Shown in pieces: positions 1-9,827 of a stretch of DNA of 64,000 nucleotides (the stretch's first letter is position 1; each line of letters begins with the position of its first letter). The notes beneath the pieces were generated by a model. It saw only the letters and a program-made list of their open reading frames with translations, made no database searches and had not been told where the DNA came from. Source of the stretch: Aquincola agrisoli (GTDB lineage Bacteria; Pseudomonadota; Gammaproteobacteria; Burkholderiales; Burkholderiaceae_C); the NCBI RefSeq assembly GCF_036621135.1, contig NZ_JAZIBG010000036.1, positions 496,001 to 560,000 on the forward strand, given 5' to 3'. Made by a program: the position numbers and the translations under genes.

Positions 1-610
1 TGCCGCCGACGGTGACGTTGCCGCCGAGGATGGCGGCCGTCGCCTCGCCGCCCCCGCGGAAGGCCACGTAGTTGATCTTGGCCGGGTCGACCCCGACCTC
101 GCGCGCCAGCATGGCCGCGGCGATGTGCTCGGTGGAGCCGCGGGAGCCGCCGCCCCACTTGACGCTGCCCGGGTCCTTCTTGAGCTGCTCGACCACGTCC
201 TTCATCGTCTTGAGGGGCGAGTTGGCCGGCAGCACGAACACGTTGTACTCGCTGATCAGCCGGGCGATCGGCGTGGCCTGCGAGAGCTGCACCGGCGGCT
301 TGCCGGTGATGATGCCGCCCAGCATCACCGCGCCCATCACCATCAGCGCGTTGCCGTCGCCCTTGCTGCTGTTGACGAACTGCGCCAGGCCGATGGTGCC
401 GGCTGCACCGCCCTTGTTCTCGTAGCTCACGGTGCTGGCCGCGCCGGCGTCGATCAGGGCCTTGCCCAGGGCGCGGCCGGTGGAATCCCAGCCGCCGCCC
501 GGATTGGCCGGGATCATCATCTTCAGGTTGGAGGCGGCCCAGGCCGACATCGGCAAGGCACCCGAGGCGGCCAGTGCGGCCAAGGACTTGAGGAACGTGT
601 CGCGTCGCAT
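1..610 (-). CDS. Bug-family (TctC-like) tripartite tricarboxylate transporter substrate-binding protein, 3' end cut by window
   Basis: Periplasmic solute receptor of the tripartite tricarboxylate transporter type, which captures carboxylates and passes them to TctAB-type membrane partners (family knowledge; the ligand cannot be read). The start is ATG at 610 with an AGGAGA ribosome site just upstream. The first 26 or so residues form a signal peptide (MRRDTFLKSLAALAASGAL..., ending near AWA). Family motifs follow: IPANPGGGWD, then ENKGGAAGTIG, and later SVKWGGGSRGSTEH. About 203 of the usual 320 or so codons are visible; the rest lies left of the window. It is divergent from a TctD/TctE-type regulator pair, as is typical when that pair controls carboxylate uptake. 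No TctA or TctB is visible. Confidence 0.88.
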   Translation of the reverse strand, partial: MRRDTFLKSLAALAASGALPMSAWAASNLKMMIPANPGGGWDSTGRALGKALIDAGAASTVSYENKGGAAGTIGLAQFVNSSKGDGNALMVMGAVMLGGIITGKPPVQLSQATPIARLISEYNVFVLPANSPLKTMKDVVEQLKKDPGSVKWGGGSRGSTEHIAAAMLAREVGVDPAKINYVAFRGGGEATAAILGGNVTVGG

Positions 611-726
611 GCGGTGGTCTCCTGACGGGATGGAGTTCTGGTGAAAATGGCTGCCGTGATCTTCGCCAAGAAACCTGTCAAACGGCTGTCCGTGCACCTA
701 GGGAATGCGCTAGGGCGCTGACCGCC

Positions 727-1386
727 ATGAAGCTGCTGCTGATCGAGGACAACCCGGCGATGCAGACGACGCTGCAGCGCTCGTTCCAGCGGCGCGGCAT
801 CCAGGTCGTGGTGTGCGGCGAAGGCCGCCGTGCGCTCGACCGCTGGGCCGCCAGCGTGCCCGACGTGGTGCTGCTCGACCTGAGCCTGCCCGATGTCGAC
901 GGCCTGGACGTGCTTGCGCAGGCACGGCAGCGCGGGTACACGACCCCGGTGCTGATCCTCACCGCGCGCGGCACGGTTGGCGACCGGGTGCTCGGCCTGA
1001 ACACCGGCGCCGACGACTACCTGGCCAAACCCTTCGACCTCGACGAGCTGGACGCGCGCATCCGGGCGCTCGCGCGGCGCAGCGGCCACGCCGCGCCTGC
1101 CCCCGAGTTCTGCGGGCTGCGCATCGATGCCGACAGCGGCGCGGTCTACCACCAGGGCGTGCCGATGGACCTGTCGCCGCGCGAATCCGCGCTGCTGCGC
1201 GGCCTGCTGGCGCAGCCCGGGCAGGCCGTGTCGAAGGAGCGGCTCTTCGAGCTGGTGTTCCCGGGCGATGTGCAGGCGCAGGCCGAGGCGATCGAGGTGG
1301 TGGTGTACCGGCTGCGCAAGCGCCTGGCCGCCACCGGCGCGCAGCTGGTGACGCTGCGCGGGCTCGGCTACCTGCTCAAAGGGTGA
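727..1386 (+). CDS. tctD: OmpR/PhoB-family response regulator, TctD-like
   Basis: DNA-binding response regulator of 219 residues. The N-terminal receiver (about 1-115) has the acidic pair at E7/D8, the phospho-acceptor D51 in LLDLSLP, T79 and K101 in YLAKPF. A winged-helix effector domain fills about 125-219 and ends in the usual VVVYRLRKRL...GLGYLL pattern. The gene ends in TGA at 1384-1386, overlapping the GTG start proposed for the downstream kinase, so the two are translationally coupled. The divergent Bug-receptor gene points to control of carboxylate uptake; the symbol is given by similarity and context and the ligand is inferred. Confidence 0.85.
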   Translation: MKLLLIEDNPAMQTTLQRSFQRRGIQVVVCGEGRRALDRWAASVPDVVLLDLSLPDVDGLDVLAQARQRGYTTPVLILTARGTVGDRVLGLNTGADDYLAKPFDLDELDARIRALARRSGHAAPAPEFCGLRIDADSGAVYHQGVPMDLSPRESALLRGLLAQPGQAVSKERLFELVFPGDVQAQAEAIEVVVYRLRKRLAATGAQLVTLRGLGYLLKG

Positions 1387-2828
1387 AGGCGCAGCCGGTG
1401 CGGCCCCGTGCCTTGCGCTCGATGCGCAGCCGCCTGCTGTGGGGGCTGCTGCTGCCGATGCTCGCGCTGGTGGCGCTGAACACCGCCAGCCTGTACCGGC
1501 AGGCGCTGCGCTCGGCCGACACCGCCTACGACCGCACCCTGCTCGCCTCCGCCAAGTCGCTGGGCGAGCTGCTGGACGTCGAGCGCATCGACGGCCGGCC
1601 GCGTGTCAGGTCGACGGTGCAGTACTCGGCGCTGGAAGCGTTCGAGTCCGACAACCGCAGCAGCATGTTCTACAAGGTCACCGGCTTCGACGGCGAAGCC
1701 GTGGCCGGCTACCCCGACCTGCCGCCCTGGCACGGGCAGCTGCCGTCCAAGGGCCTGTACGCCGCGCTGGTCGACTTCTACGATGCCGAATACCGCGGCG
1801 AGCCCGTGCGCGTGGCCGTGCTGCTGCAGCCGGTCGCGGGCCGCGACGGCATGGGCGTCGCGACGATCCAGGTGGCCGAGACGCTGGAGCTGCGCAAGAC
1901 GCTCGCCCGGCAGATCCTGCTCGACACGGTGTGGCGGCAGGCGGCACTGCTGGGCGTGCTGGTCGTCGTGGTGGTGGTCGTGGTCCAACGGGCCACGCAG
2001 CCGGTGCGCGACCTGAGCCGGCGGCTGCGCGAACGCCGGGAGGGCGACCTGACGCCCATCGACGCCGGCGGCGCGCCCAAGGAGCTGCGGCCGTTGATGG
2101 AGGCCACCAACGACGTGATGGCCCGGCTGCAGCACCTGCTCGACCACCAGAAGCGCTTCGTGCGCGATGCCTCGCACCAGCTGCGCACGCCGCTGGCGGT
2201 GCTGAAGGTGCAGGTGCAATCGGCGCTGCGGGGCGACGTGCCGCCGAGGCAGGCGCTGGAAGAGATCAACAGCACCGTCGAGCGCGCGACGGAGCTGGCC
2301 AACCAGATGCTGGCGCTGGCCAAGGTCGAACAACTGCGGCAACAGGGGCGTCCGGCCGCCCAGGACTGGGCGGCCATCGTGCGGGCGGTGGCGCTCGACG
2401 TCGCGCCGCTGGCGGCCGACAGCGGGCTCGACTTGTCGCTCGAGACCCAGCCGGCGTCGGTGGAGGCGCATCCGTGGGCGCTGCGCGAGCTCACCCGCAA
2501 CCTGCTGCACAACGCCGTCAAGCACGGCCCGCCGGGCTCGGCCCTGCAGGTGCGCCTGACGGCGGCCGGCGGGCAGGCCGTGCTGACCGTCTGCGACGAA
2601 GGGCCCGGCATCTCCGCCGCCCTGCGCCAACGGCTCTTCCAGCCCTTCAGCGCGGGCGAACCGGGCAGCGGATCGGGCCTCGGGCTGGCGATCTGCCGCG
2701 AGATCGCCGAGTCGATCGGCGGCTCCATCGTGCTCGACAACCGCCCGGCCGCCGGCGCTGGCGGCGAGGTGGCCGGCCTCGACGTCGTCGTGCGGCTGCC
2801 GCTGGCGGACAATACCGGCCGCCCATGA
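1383..2828 (+). CDS. tctE: Membrane sensor histidine kinase, TctE-like
   Basis: Sensor kinase of 481 residues if translation starts at GTG 1383, which overlaps the tctD stop (GTGA); ATG 1422 is an alternative. A first membrane segment lies near residues 18-38. A periplasmic domain follows, then a second membrane segment containing an unbroken run of valines (VVVVVVVV) just before the HAMP-like linker QPVRDLSRRL. The phospho-acceptor histidine is about H265 in RDASHQLRTPL. The N box (RNLLHNAVKHG), G1 (DEGPGI) and G2 (GSGSGLGLAI) are intact. The expected partner is the TctD-like regulator upstream. The stop overlaps the ATG of the next gene (ATGA). Confidence 0.87.
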   Translation: MKAQPVRPRALRSMRSRLLWGLLLPMLALVALNTASLYRQALRSADTAYDRTLLASAKSLGELLDVERIDGRPRVRSTVQYSALEAFESDNRSSMFYKVTGFDGEAVAGYPDLPPWHGQLPSKGLYAALVDFYDAEYRGEPVRVAVLLQPVAGRDGMGVATIQVAETLELRKTLARQILLDTVWRQAALLGVLVVVVVVVVQRATQPVRDLSRRLRERREGDLTPIDAGGAPKELRPLMEATNDVMARLQHLLDHQKRFVRDASHQLRTPLAVLKVQVQSALRGDVPPRQALEEINSTVERATELANQMLALAKVEQLRQQGRPAAQDWAAIVRAVALDVAPLAADSGLDLSLETQPASVEAHPWALRELTRNLLHNAVKHGPPGSALQVRLTAAGGQAVLTVCDEGPGISAALRQRLFQPFSAGEPGSGSGLGLAICREIAESIGGSIVLDNRPAAGAGGEVAGLDVVVRLPLADNTGRP

Positions 2829-3265
2829 CGACGCCCCGCCCCGACCCAGAAGCCCGAGAGCACCCGCGCCTGGACAAATGGCTCTGGGCGGCACGCTTCT
2901 ATAAAACCCGCTCGCTCGCCGCCGAGGAGATCGGCAAGGGCCGGGTGAGCGTCAACGACCAGGTCGCCAAGGCCTCGCGCGAAGTGCGCCTGGGCGACCG
3001 CATCCAGTTCCGCCAGGGCGCCGTGCAGCGCATCGTCAAGGTGTGCGGCCTCAGCCACGTGCGCGGCCCGGCACCGGTGGCGCAGGCGCTGTACGAGGAA
3101 ACGGCGGATAGCATCGCGGCCCGCGAACGGGCTGCCGCCGCCCGCCGCCAGGGCGTGGAGCCGGCGGCGGCGATCGAGCAGGGCCGGCCCACCAAGCGCG
3201 ACCGCCGGCAGCTCGCCGACTGGCAGCGCTGGAGCGCATCGATCGACGACGCGGACGAGCCGTAA
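2825..3265 (+). CDS. hslR: Hsp15-type S4-domain RNA-binding protein
   Basis: Small basic protein of 146 residues with an S4 RNA-binding domain at about residues 14-80 (RLDKWLWAARFYKTRSLA, then GRVSVND and RLGDRI). E. coli Hsp15 rescues stalled 50S subunits carrying nascent chain-tRNA after heat shock; the same role is inferred here. The C-terminal tail is rich in Arg and Ala. ATG 2825 overlaps the tctE stop in an ATGA junction, so it shares a transcript with a two-component system, yet it lies directly before the heat-shock genes grpE, dnaK and dnaJ. The putative sigma-32 promoter lies after its stop, so that site would not drive hslR. Confidence 0.85.
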   Translation: MTTPRPDPEAREHPRLDKWLWAARFYKTRSLAAEEIGKGRVSVNDQVAKASREVRLGDRIQFRQGAVQRIVKVCGLSHVRGPAPVAQALYEETADSIAARERAAAARRQGVEPAAAIEQGRPTKRDRRQLADWQRWSASIDDADEP

Positions 3266-3295
3266 CGCGCGACAAAGCCGCTCACAAAAAGCCCT

Positions 3296-3321
3296 CTTGA
3301 AACCGGGGAATCCCGCCCCAC
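3296..3321 (+). promoter_or_regulatory. Sigma-32-type heat-shock promoter for grpE-dnaK
   Basis: CTTGAA at 3296-3301, a 14-bp spacer, then CCCCAC at 3316-3321. This is very close to the RpoH consensus (CTTGAAA, 13-14 bp, CCCCATNT). It sits about 36 bp upstream of the grpE ATG, in the gap after hslR. I infer heat-shock control of grpE and at least part of dnaK transcription. Confidence 0.75.
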
Positions 3322-3357
3322 CTCGGCGGCAGACCCGCCAATCTGCTTGAAGAAACG

Positions 3358-3912
3358 ATGACGTCCAACGACCCCGCACAGCAAACTTCCCTGGACCCGG
3401 CCGCCGAGGCAGCCGCCCCCGGCAGCGCGCCTGCCCAGGACGCCGCCGCGGCGCCCTCGCCCGAAACCCGCCTGGCCGAGCTCGAAGCCAAGCATGCCGA
3501 AGTGGCCGATGCGTACCTGCGCTCCAAGGCCGAGATCGAGAACACCCGCCGCCGCGCCGACGAGGAGATCGCCAAGGCGCGCAAGTTCGCGGTCGAAGGT
3601 TTTGCGGAGGCGCTGCTGCCCGTCAAGGACAGCCTGGAGGCCGCCCTGGCGATCCAGAACGCCACCACCCAGCAAATGCTCGAGGGCGTGCATGCCACGC
3701 TGCGGCAGCTCGGCCAGGCGCTCGAGCGCAACAAGGTGATCGAGATCGCGCCGCCTGCCGGCACCAAGTTCGATCCCCATCAGCACCAGGCGATCAGCGT
3801 GGTGCCTGCCGAGCAGGAGGCCAACACCGTGGTGGCCGTGCTGCAGAAGGGCTACCTCATCGCCGACCGCGTGCTGCGGCCGGCGCTGGTGACCGTCTCG
3901 GCGCCCAAATAA
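3358..3912 (+). CDS. grpE: GrpE nucleotide exchange factor for DnaK
   Basis: Protein of 184 residues, normal for the family. GrpE releases ADP from DnaK in the cytoplasmic Hsp70 cycle. The first 40 residues are acidic, Ala- and Pro-rich and probably disordered. A long coiled coil follows (about 40-90, starting RLAELEAKHAEVADAYLRSK). A C-terminal beta domain contains the family signature around KFDPHQHQAIS and ends VLQKGYLIADRVLRPALVTV. Only a weak ribosome site (GAAGAA) precedes ATG 3358. It lies between the sigma-32-type promoter and dnaK, the usual chaperone order. Confidence 0.96.
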   Translation: MTSNDPAQQTSLDPAAEAAAPGSAPAQDAAAAPSPETRLAELEAKHAEVADAYLRSKAEIENTRRRADEEIAKARKFAVEGFAEALLPVKDSLEAALAIQNATTQQMLEGVHATLRQLGQALERNKVIEIAPPAGTKFDPHQHQAISVVPAEQEANTVVAVLQKGYLIADRVLRPALVTVSAPK

Positions 3913-3951
3913 GGCTTAGCCAGCGCGCCGCACGGCTTGAAAACACCTGAG

Positions 3952-3960
3952 TTATCCACA
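3952..3960 (+). promoter_or_regulatory. Perfect DnaA box in the grpE-dnaK gap
   Basis: TTATCCACA at 3952-3960 is an exact match to the strong DnaA-box consensus. It lies 42 bp before the dnaK start. A CTTGAA at 3936-3941, followed after 14 bp by CCACAA at 3956-3961, forms a weak sigma-32-like element that the box overlaps. Binding and function are unproven. Confidence 0.5.
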
Positions 3961-4002
3961 ACTCGAACACAACCGGATTTTTCAGTTTCAGGAGATCAGA
4001 AC

Positions 4003-5952
<1,950 letters not shown>

Positions 5953-5967
5953 TGTGCTGAGCTCGAC

Positions 5968-6040
5968 GGGACGGCCCTGCCCGGTCCGTCCCGCTGAAGC
6001 GCCAGCGCCGCGTCCGGGCGCGAAGGTTGCAAGCCTTCGC
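5968..6040 (+). other. Two hairpins between dnaK and dnaJ
   Basis: GGGACGG (5968-5974) can pair with CCGTCCC (5986-5992). GCGAAGG (6020-6026) can pair with CCTTCGC (6034-6040). Neither is followed by a T run, so they are not clear intrinsic terminators. They could act as an attenuator or a 3'-end stabiliser for the dnaK message. Confidence 0.4.
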
Positions 6041-6087
6041 CCCCGGCGCGGCTTCATCACTTCCAGCCCCTCACCAGCCTGACATCC

Positions 6088-7242
6088 ATGGCAACCAAGC
6101 GCGACTATTACGACATCCTCGGCGTGGCCAAGAACGCCGACGACGACGCGATCAAGAAGGCCTACCGCAAGCTGGCCATGAAGTTCCACCCCGACCGCAA
6201 CCAGGGTGACGAGGCCAAGAAGGCGGAAGAGAAGTTCAAGGAGGCCAAGGAGGCCTACGAGATGCTCTCCGACCCGCAGAAGCGGGCCGCCTACGACCAG
6301 TACGGCCACGCGGGCGTCGATCCCAACATGGGCGGCATGGGGCGCGGCGGCCCCGGGCAGGAAGGCTTCGGCGGCTTTGCCGAGGCCTTCGGCGACATCT
6401 TCGGCGACCTGTTCGGCCAGCAGGGCGGCGGCGCGCGGCGCGGCGGCGGCCAGCAGGTCTACCGCGGCAGCGACCTGTCGTACGCGATGGAGATCACGCT
6501 CGAGGAAGCCGCACACGGCAAGGAAACGCAGATCCGCATCCCGAGCTGGGACACCTGTGAGACCTGCAAGGGCTCGGGCGCCAAGCCCGGCACCAGCCCC
6601 AAGACCTGCACGAGTTGCAACGGCAGCGGCACGGTACACCTGCGCCAGGGCTTCTTCAGCATCCAGCAGACCTGCCCGCACTGCCACGGTACCGGCAAGA
6701 TCATTCCCGAGCCCTGCACCACCTGCAACGGCGCCGGCAAGATCAAGCGCCAGAAGACGCTGGAGGTGAAGATCCCCGCCGGCATCAACGAAGGCATGCG
6801 CATCCGCTCGGCCGGCAACGGCGAGCCCGGCACCAACGGCGGCCCGGCGGGCGATCTCTACATCGAGATCCGGATCAAGCAGCATGAGATCTTCGAGCGC
6901 GACGGCGACGACCTGCACTGCACGGTGCCGGTGCTCACCACGACCGCGACGCTGGGCGGCTCGATCGAGGTGCCCACGCTCGGCGGCAAGGCCGAGATCG
7001 AGCTGCCCGAAGGCACCCAGCACGGCAAGACCTTCCGCCTGCGCGGCAAGGGCATCAAGGGCATCCGCTCCAGCTACCCCGGCGACCTGTACTGCCACGT
7101 GGCGGTCGAAACGCCCGTCAAGATCACCGAGCACCAGCGCAAGCTGCTGAAGGAACTCGACGAGTCGTTCCGCAAGGGCGGCGACAAGCACTCGCCCAAC
7201 GCCAAGAGCTGGACCGACCGGGTCAAGGACCTGTTCAAGTAG
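6088..7242 (+). CDS. dnaJ: DnaJ (Hsp40) co-chaperone
   Basis: Co-chaperone of 384 residues that stimulates DnaK ATPase and delivers clients. The J domain at about 4-70 carries the essential HPD at 34-36. A Gly/Phe-rich linker follows to about 115. Four zinc-binding CxxCxGxG repeats are intact (CETCKGSG, CTSCNGSG, CPHCHGTG, CTTCNGAG), then the C-terminal substrate domain. No strong ribosome site stands before ATG 6088. It follows dnaK by 135 bp containing two hairpins, so it may be cotranscribed with dnaK at a lower level. Confidence 0.97.
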   Translation: MATKRDYYDILGVAKNADDDAIKKAYRKLAMKFHPDRNQGDEAKKAEEKFKEAKEAYEMLSDPQKRAAYDQYGHAGVDPNMGGMGRGGPGQEGFGGFAEAFGDIFGDLFGQQGGGARRGGGQQVYRGSDLSYAMEITLEEAAHGKETQIRIPSWDTCETCKGSGAKPGTSPKTCTSCNGSGTVHLRQGFFSIQQTCPHCHGTGKIIPEPCTTCNGAGKIKRQKTLEVKIPAGINEGMRIRSAGNGEPGTNGGPAGDLYIEIRIKQHEIFERDGDDLHCTVPVLTTTATLGGSIEVPTLGGKAEIELPEGTQHGKTFRLRGKGIKGIRSSYPGDLYCHVAVETPVKITEHQRKLLKELDESFRKGGDKHSPNAKSWTDRVKDLFK

Positions 7243-7399
7243 GCCCCGTCGACGCGTAACAAAGCGTACGCAATGCCCGCCCGCCCTCAAGCGGTGCGGG
7301 CTGCGCGTCGAAATCAGGCCACGCCCGGGCGGCTGGCCTGCGGACATGGCGCACACGCGGGTGGCGGTGTCGACCGGGCAGACCGGAGATCCTGCGGCC

Positions 7400-9040
7400 A
7401 TGCCGATACAGACGCCCTACTCGAGCCTTTCCGCGCTCGTCGTCGACGACATGGCCGTGCAGCAGACCACGCTGCGCGGCCAGCTCGCGAGCCTGGGCAT
7501 CGGCCGCGTCGATGCGGCCGGCACGGCGGAAGACGCCTTGCGCCTCGTGCGCTCGCGGCCCTATGGCCTGATCCTTTGCGACTACAACCTCAACCAGAAG
7601 ACCGACGGCCAGCAGCTCTTCGAGCACCTGCGCGAGACTGGCGCCCTGCCGCCGGACTGCCTGTTCTTCATGATCACCGCGGAGAACGCGTACGCCTCGG
7701 TGGCATCGGCCACTGAACACCGGCCCGACGCCTACCTCCTGAAGCCGATCACCGCCGCCGACATCTCGGAGCGGCTGAAGATGCTGATCGAACGCCGGCA
7801 GGCCCTGCTCGGCATCCACCAGCGCCTGGGGCGGCGCGACCTGGCCGGCGCCCTGGGCGAATGCGACAAGGTGCTCAAGCGCAAGGACCGCTGGTTCGTC
7901 CAGGCCATGCAGTTGCAGGGCGACATCCTGCTGCAGCTCGGCCGCCACGCGGAGGCCCGCAGCCTCTATGAACAGGCGATTGCGCTGCGGGCCGACCAGG
8001 CGTGGGCACAAGTCGGCCTCGCCAAGGCACTGAAGGCCGCCGGGGACCTGGAGGCTGCCCGGCAACTGGCCGCCGACATCTTGGCCTCCCCGGCGGGCGG
8101 CAAGCACCTGGCCGCCTACGACGTGCTGGCTCAATCCCTCGAAGCCCTGGGGCGCGATGCCGAAGCGCTGCAGGCGCTGGCCGACGCCGCTGCCGTGGTC
8201 CCATCGGCGAAGCGGCAGCGGCTGCTGGGTGAAAGCGCCTACCGCCAGGGCGAGCTCGCCATCGCGCGGGACGCGCTGCGCAAGGCCACCAAGGCCACGC
8301 AGGGCGCCATGAACGCACAACCCCAGGACAGCCTCACGCTGGCGCAGGCGCAAGTCGACCTCGGCGACCTGGCCGGCGCGATCGGCACGTTGAAGGAGGC
8401 CGGGCGCACGCTGCAGGGCGAAGCCCGCCTCGAAGCGGCCGCAGCCGCGATCGGGGCACAGGCGCAGGCACGCGCGGGCGATCCGGCTGCCGCCGCGGCC
8501 AGCGCCGCGCGGGCGCGCGATGCGCTGAAGCAGGCCGGTGCGGATTTCGCGACCATTGCCGTGGCCAAGGCCCAGCTGGTGGCCGGCTCGGCCGCCGACG
8601 GCCTGGCCCTGCTCGGTTCGGCCGTCGCCATCGACCACGAGAGCCCGGCGCTGCGCGGGCTCGTCGCCCGCACGCTGCGGGAAACGGGCCATGAAGACCG
8701 CCTGGCCGAGATCGTCGACGCCCCCGCCGCCGCCGTGACCGCCCGTGTGGACGCCGCCCGCCGCCTGCTCCGGGAAGGCCAGGTCGACGAGGCGCTCGCG
8801 GCGATCGAGGAGACGGCGCGCCTGCATGCCGAGAACACGGGTGTGCTGCTGCAGGCCGCGCAGATCCATTGCCTGTCGCTGCGCCTGCGGCGCCGCGCCG
8901 ATGCCGGCACGACGGAGCGCATCGCGCTGTACTTTGCCCGGCTGGACAAGTTGATGCCGGGCAGCGATCGCCTGGCGCAACTGCGGCGCTACTACGCCGA
9001 CAGCCTGCGCGAGCTCGCCGCCGCGCCCGCCGCCGCCTGA
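7400..9040 (+). CDS. Response regulator with receiver domain and TPR-like repeats
   Basis: Protein of 546 residues. The N-terminal receiver (about 10-130) has the acidic pair D16/D17, phospho-acceptor D61 in LILCDYNLN, T93 and K115 in YLLKPI, so it should be phosphorylated. The rest (about 140-540) is alpha-helical and Ala/Leu-rich with TPR-like units, for example LQLGRHAEARSLYEQAIALR followed by WAQVGLAKALKAAGD. There is no DNA-binding or enzyme domain, so it probably acts by protein contacts. ATG 7400 is preferred (GGAGAT about 12 bp upstream); ATG 7346 would add 18 residues. A minimal kinase gene follows after 8 bp. The process controlled is unknown. Confidence 0.82.
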   Translation: MPIQTPYSSLSALVVDDMAVQQTTLRGQLASLGIGRVDAAGTAEDALRLVRSRPYGLILCDYNLNQKTDGQQLFEHLRETGALPPDCLFFMITAENAYASVASATEHRPDAYLLKPITAADISERLKMLIERRQALLGIHQRLGRRDLAGALGECDKVLKRKDRWFVQAMQLQGDILLQLGRHAEARSLYEQAIALRADQAWAQVGLAKALKAAGDLEAARQLAADILASPAGGKHLAAYDVLAQSLEALGRDAEALQALADAAAVVPSAKRQRLLGESAYRQGELAIARDALRKATKATQGAMNAQPQDSLTLAQAQVDLGDLAGAIGTLKEAGRTLQGEARLEAAAAAIGAQAQARAGDPAAAAASAARARDALKQAGADFATIAVAKAQLVAGSAADGLALLGSAVAIDHESPALRGLVARTLRETGHEDRLAEIVDAPAAAVTARVDAARRLLREGQVDEALAAIEETARLHAENTGVLLQAAQIHCLSLRLRRRADAGTTERIALYFARLDKLMPGSDRLAQLRRYYADSLRELAAAPAAA

Positions 9041-9048
9041 GCCCGCGC

Positions 9049-9657
9049 ATGCACGCCGACCTGGCTGCCCTCGTGGTGCACGATCTCAAGAATGCGCTGG
9101 GGGCCCTCGAGGCCGAACTGGGTGTGCTGGCGCAGCAGCCCGACCGCGCGCGCGCGCTGCAGTCGCACCGCCATTGCAGCGCCCTGCGGGAACGCTTTGT
9201 GATGTACCTCGCCCTCTACGGCGCCGACGGCGAGATGCGCGCCCACCCCACCGACGAATCGCCGGCCGACCTGCTGCAGGCGCTCGCGGGCCCCGTGGCG
9301 GGCGACCCGCCGGCGCTGTCCATGCAGGTGGCCCTGCAGCCCAGCGCCCCGCCCTTCTGGTTCTTCGACCGGCGGCTCGTGCGCCTGGCCCTGGAAGCTG
9401 CACTGCACAACGCCAAGCGTTTCGCGCGCAGGCAGGTCGCGCTCGGCGCCCGTTGCGAAGAGGGCTGCCTGGTCCTGCATGTCGACGACGACGGGCCGGG
9501 CCTCGGCGCCGCCCTGCCGTCGAACGCCTCGACGGGCCTCGGCACGGCGTTGTGCAAGGCGGTCGCCAGGGCCCACGCCAACGCCGGCCGCACCGGCCGC
9601 GTGACGCTCGGCCCCCGCCCCGGCGGGGGAGCGCGGTTCGAGTTGTGGTTGCCCTGA
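9049..9657 (+). CDS. Minimal soluble histidine kinase-like ATPase
   Basis: Protein of 202 residues with no membrane segment or sensor domain. A phospho-acceptor-like histidine, H11 in LVVHDLKNALG, opens the protein, so the dimerisation helix starts almost at the N-terminus. The HATPase part has an N-box-like EAALHNAKRF, a G1-like DDDGPGLG and a short G2-like TGLGTAL. It starts 8 bp after the receiver-TPR gene, so I infer a cognate pair. The lack of an input domain suggests the TPR partner or another protein supplies the signal. ATG 9049 is preferred because it directly precedes the conserved H region. Confidence 0.75.
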   Translation: MHADLAALVVHDLKNALGALEAELGVLAQQPDRARALQSHRHCSALRERFVMYLALYGADGEMRAHPTDESPADLLQALAGPVAGDPPALSMQVALQPSAPPFWFFDRRLVRLALEAALHNAKRFARRQVALGARCEEGCLVLHVDDDGPGLGAALPSNASTGLGTALCKAVARAHANAGRTGRVTLGPRPGGGARFELWLP

Positions 9658-9703
9658 ACGGACTGCGACCTGGGGATGCCCAGCGCACAAGGTGACGGGG
9701 CGC

Positions 9704-9712
9704 TGCTATAAG
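9704..9712 (+). promoter_or_regulatory. Candidate extended -10 promoter before the GH19 gene
   Basis: TGC followed by TATAAG (9707-9712) forms an extended -10 element. No good -35 hexamer is present at the usual distance. It would start a transcript near 9720, covering the small upstream ORF at 9752 and the hydrolase. Confidence 0.35.
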
Positions 9713-9751
9713 CAATGCACACGCAGGACGCGTGAGGTGCAAGGAGTTCCC

Positions 9752-9826
9752 ATGCAGCGCCGACACCCGCTTCATTCCACCGCGGCTCGCACGGCCTGCG
9801 AGCGGGCACGGCCCAGCGGAGCCTGA
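9752..9826 (+). CDS. Possible 24-residue leader peptide upstream of the GH19 gene
   Basis: ATG 9752 is preceded by a strong AAGGAG ribosome site 5 bp upstream and reads 24 codons (MQRRHPLHSTAARTACERAR...) to TGA at 9824-9826. One base separates that stop from the ATG of the GH19 gene, so it could couple translation to the hydrolase. The peptide matches nothing I know. The alternative is that the hydrolase is translated in its own frame from GTG 9732 and this ORF is accidental. Confidence 0.35.
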   Translation: MQRRHPLHSTAARTACERARPSGA

Positions 9827-9827
9827 A

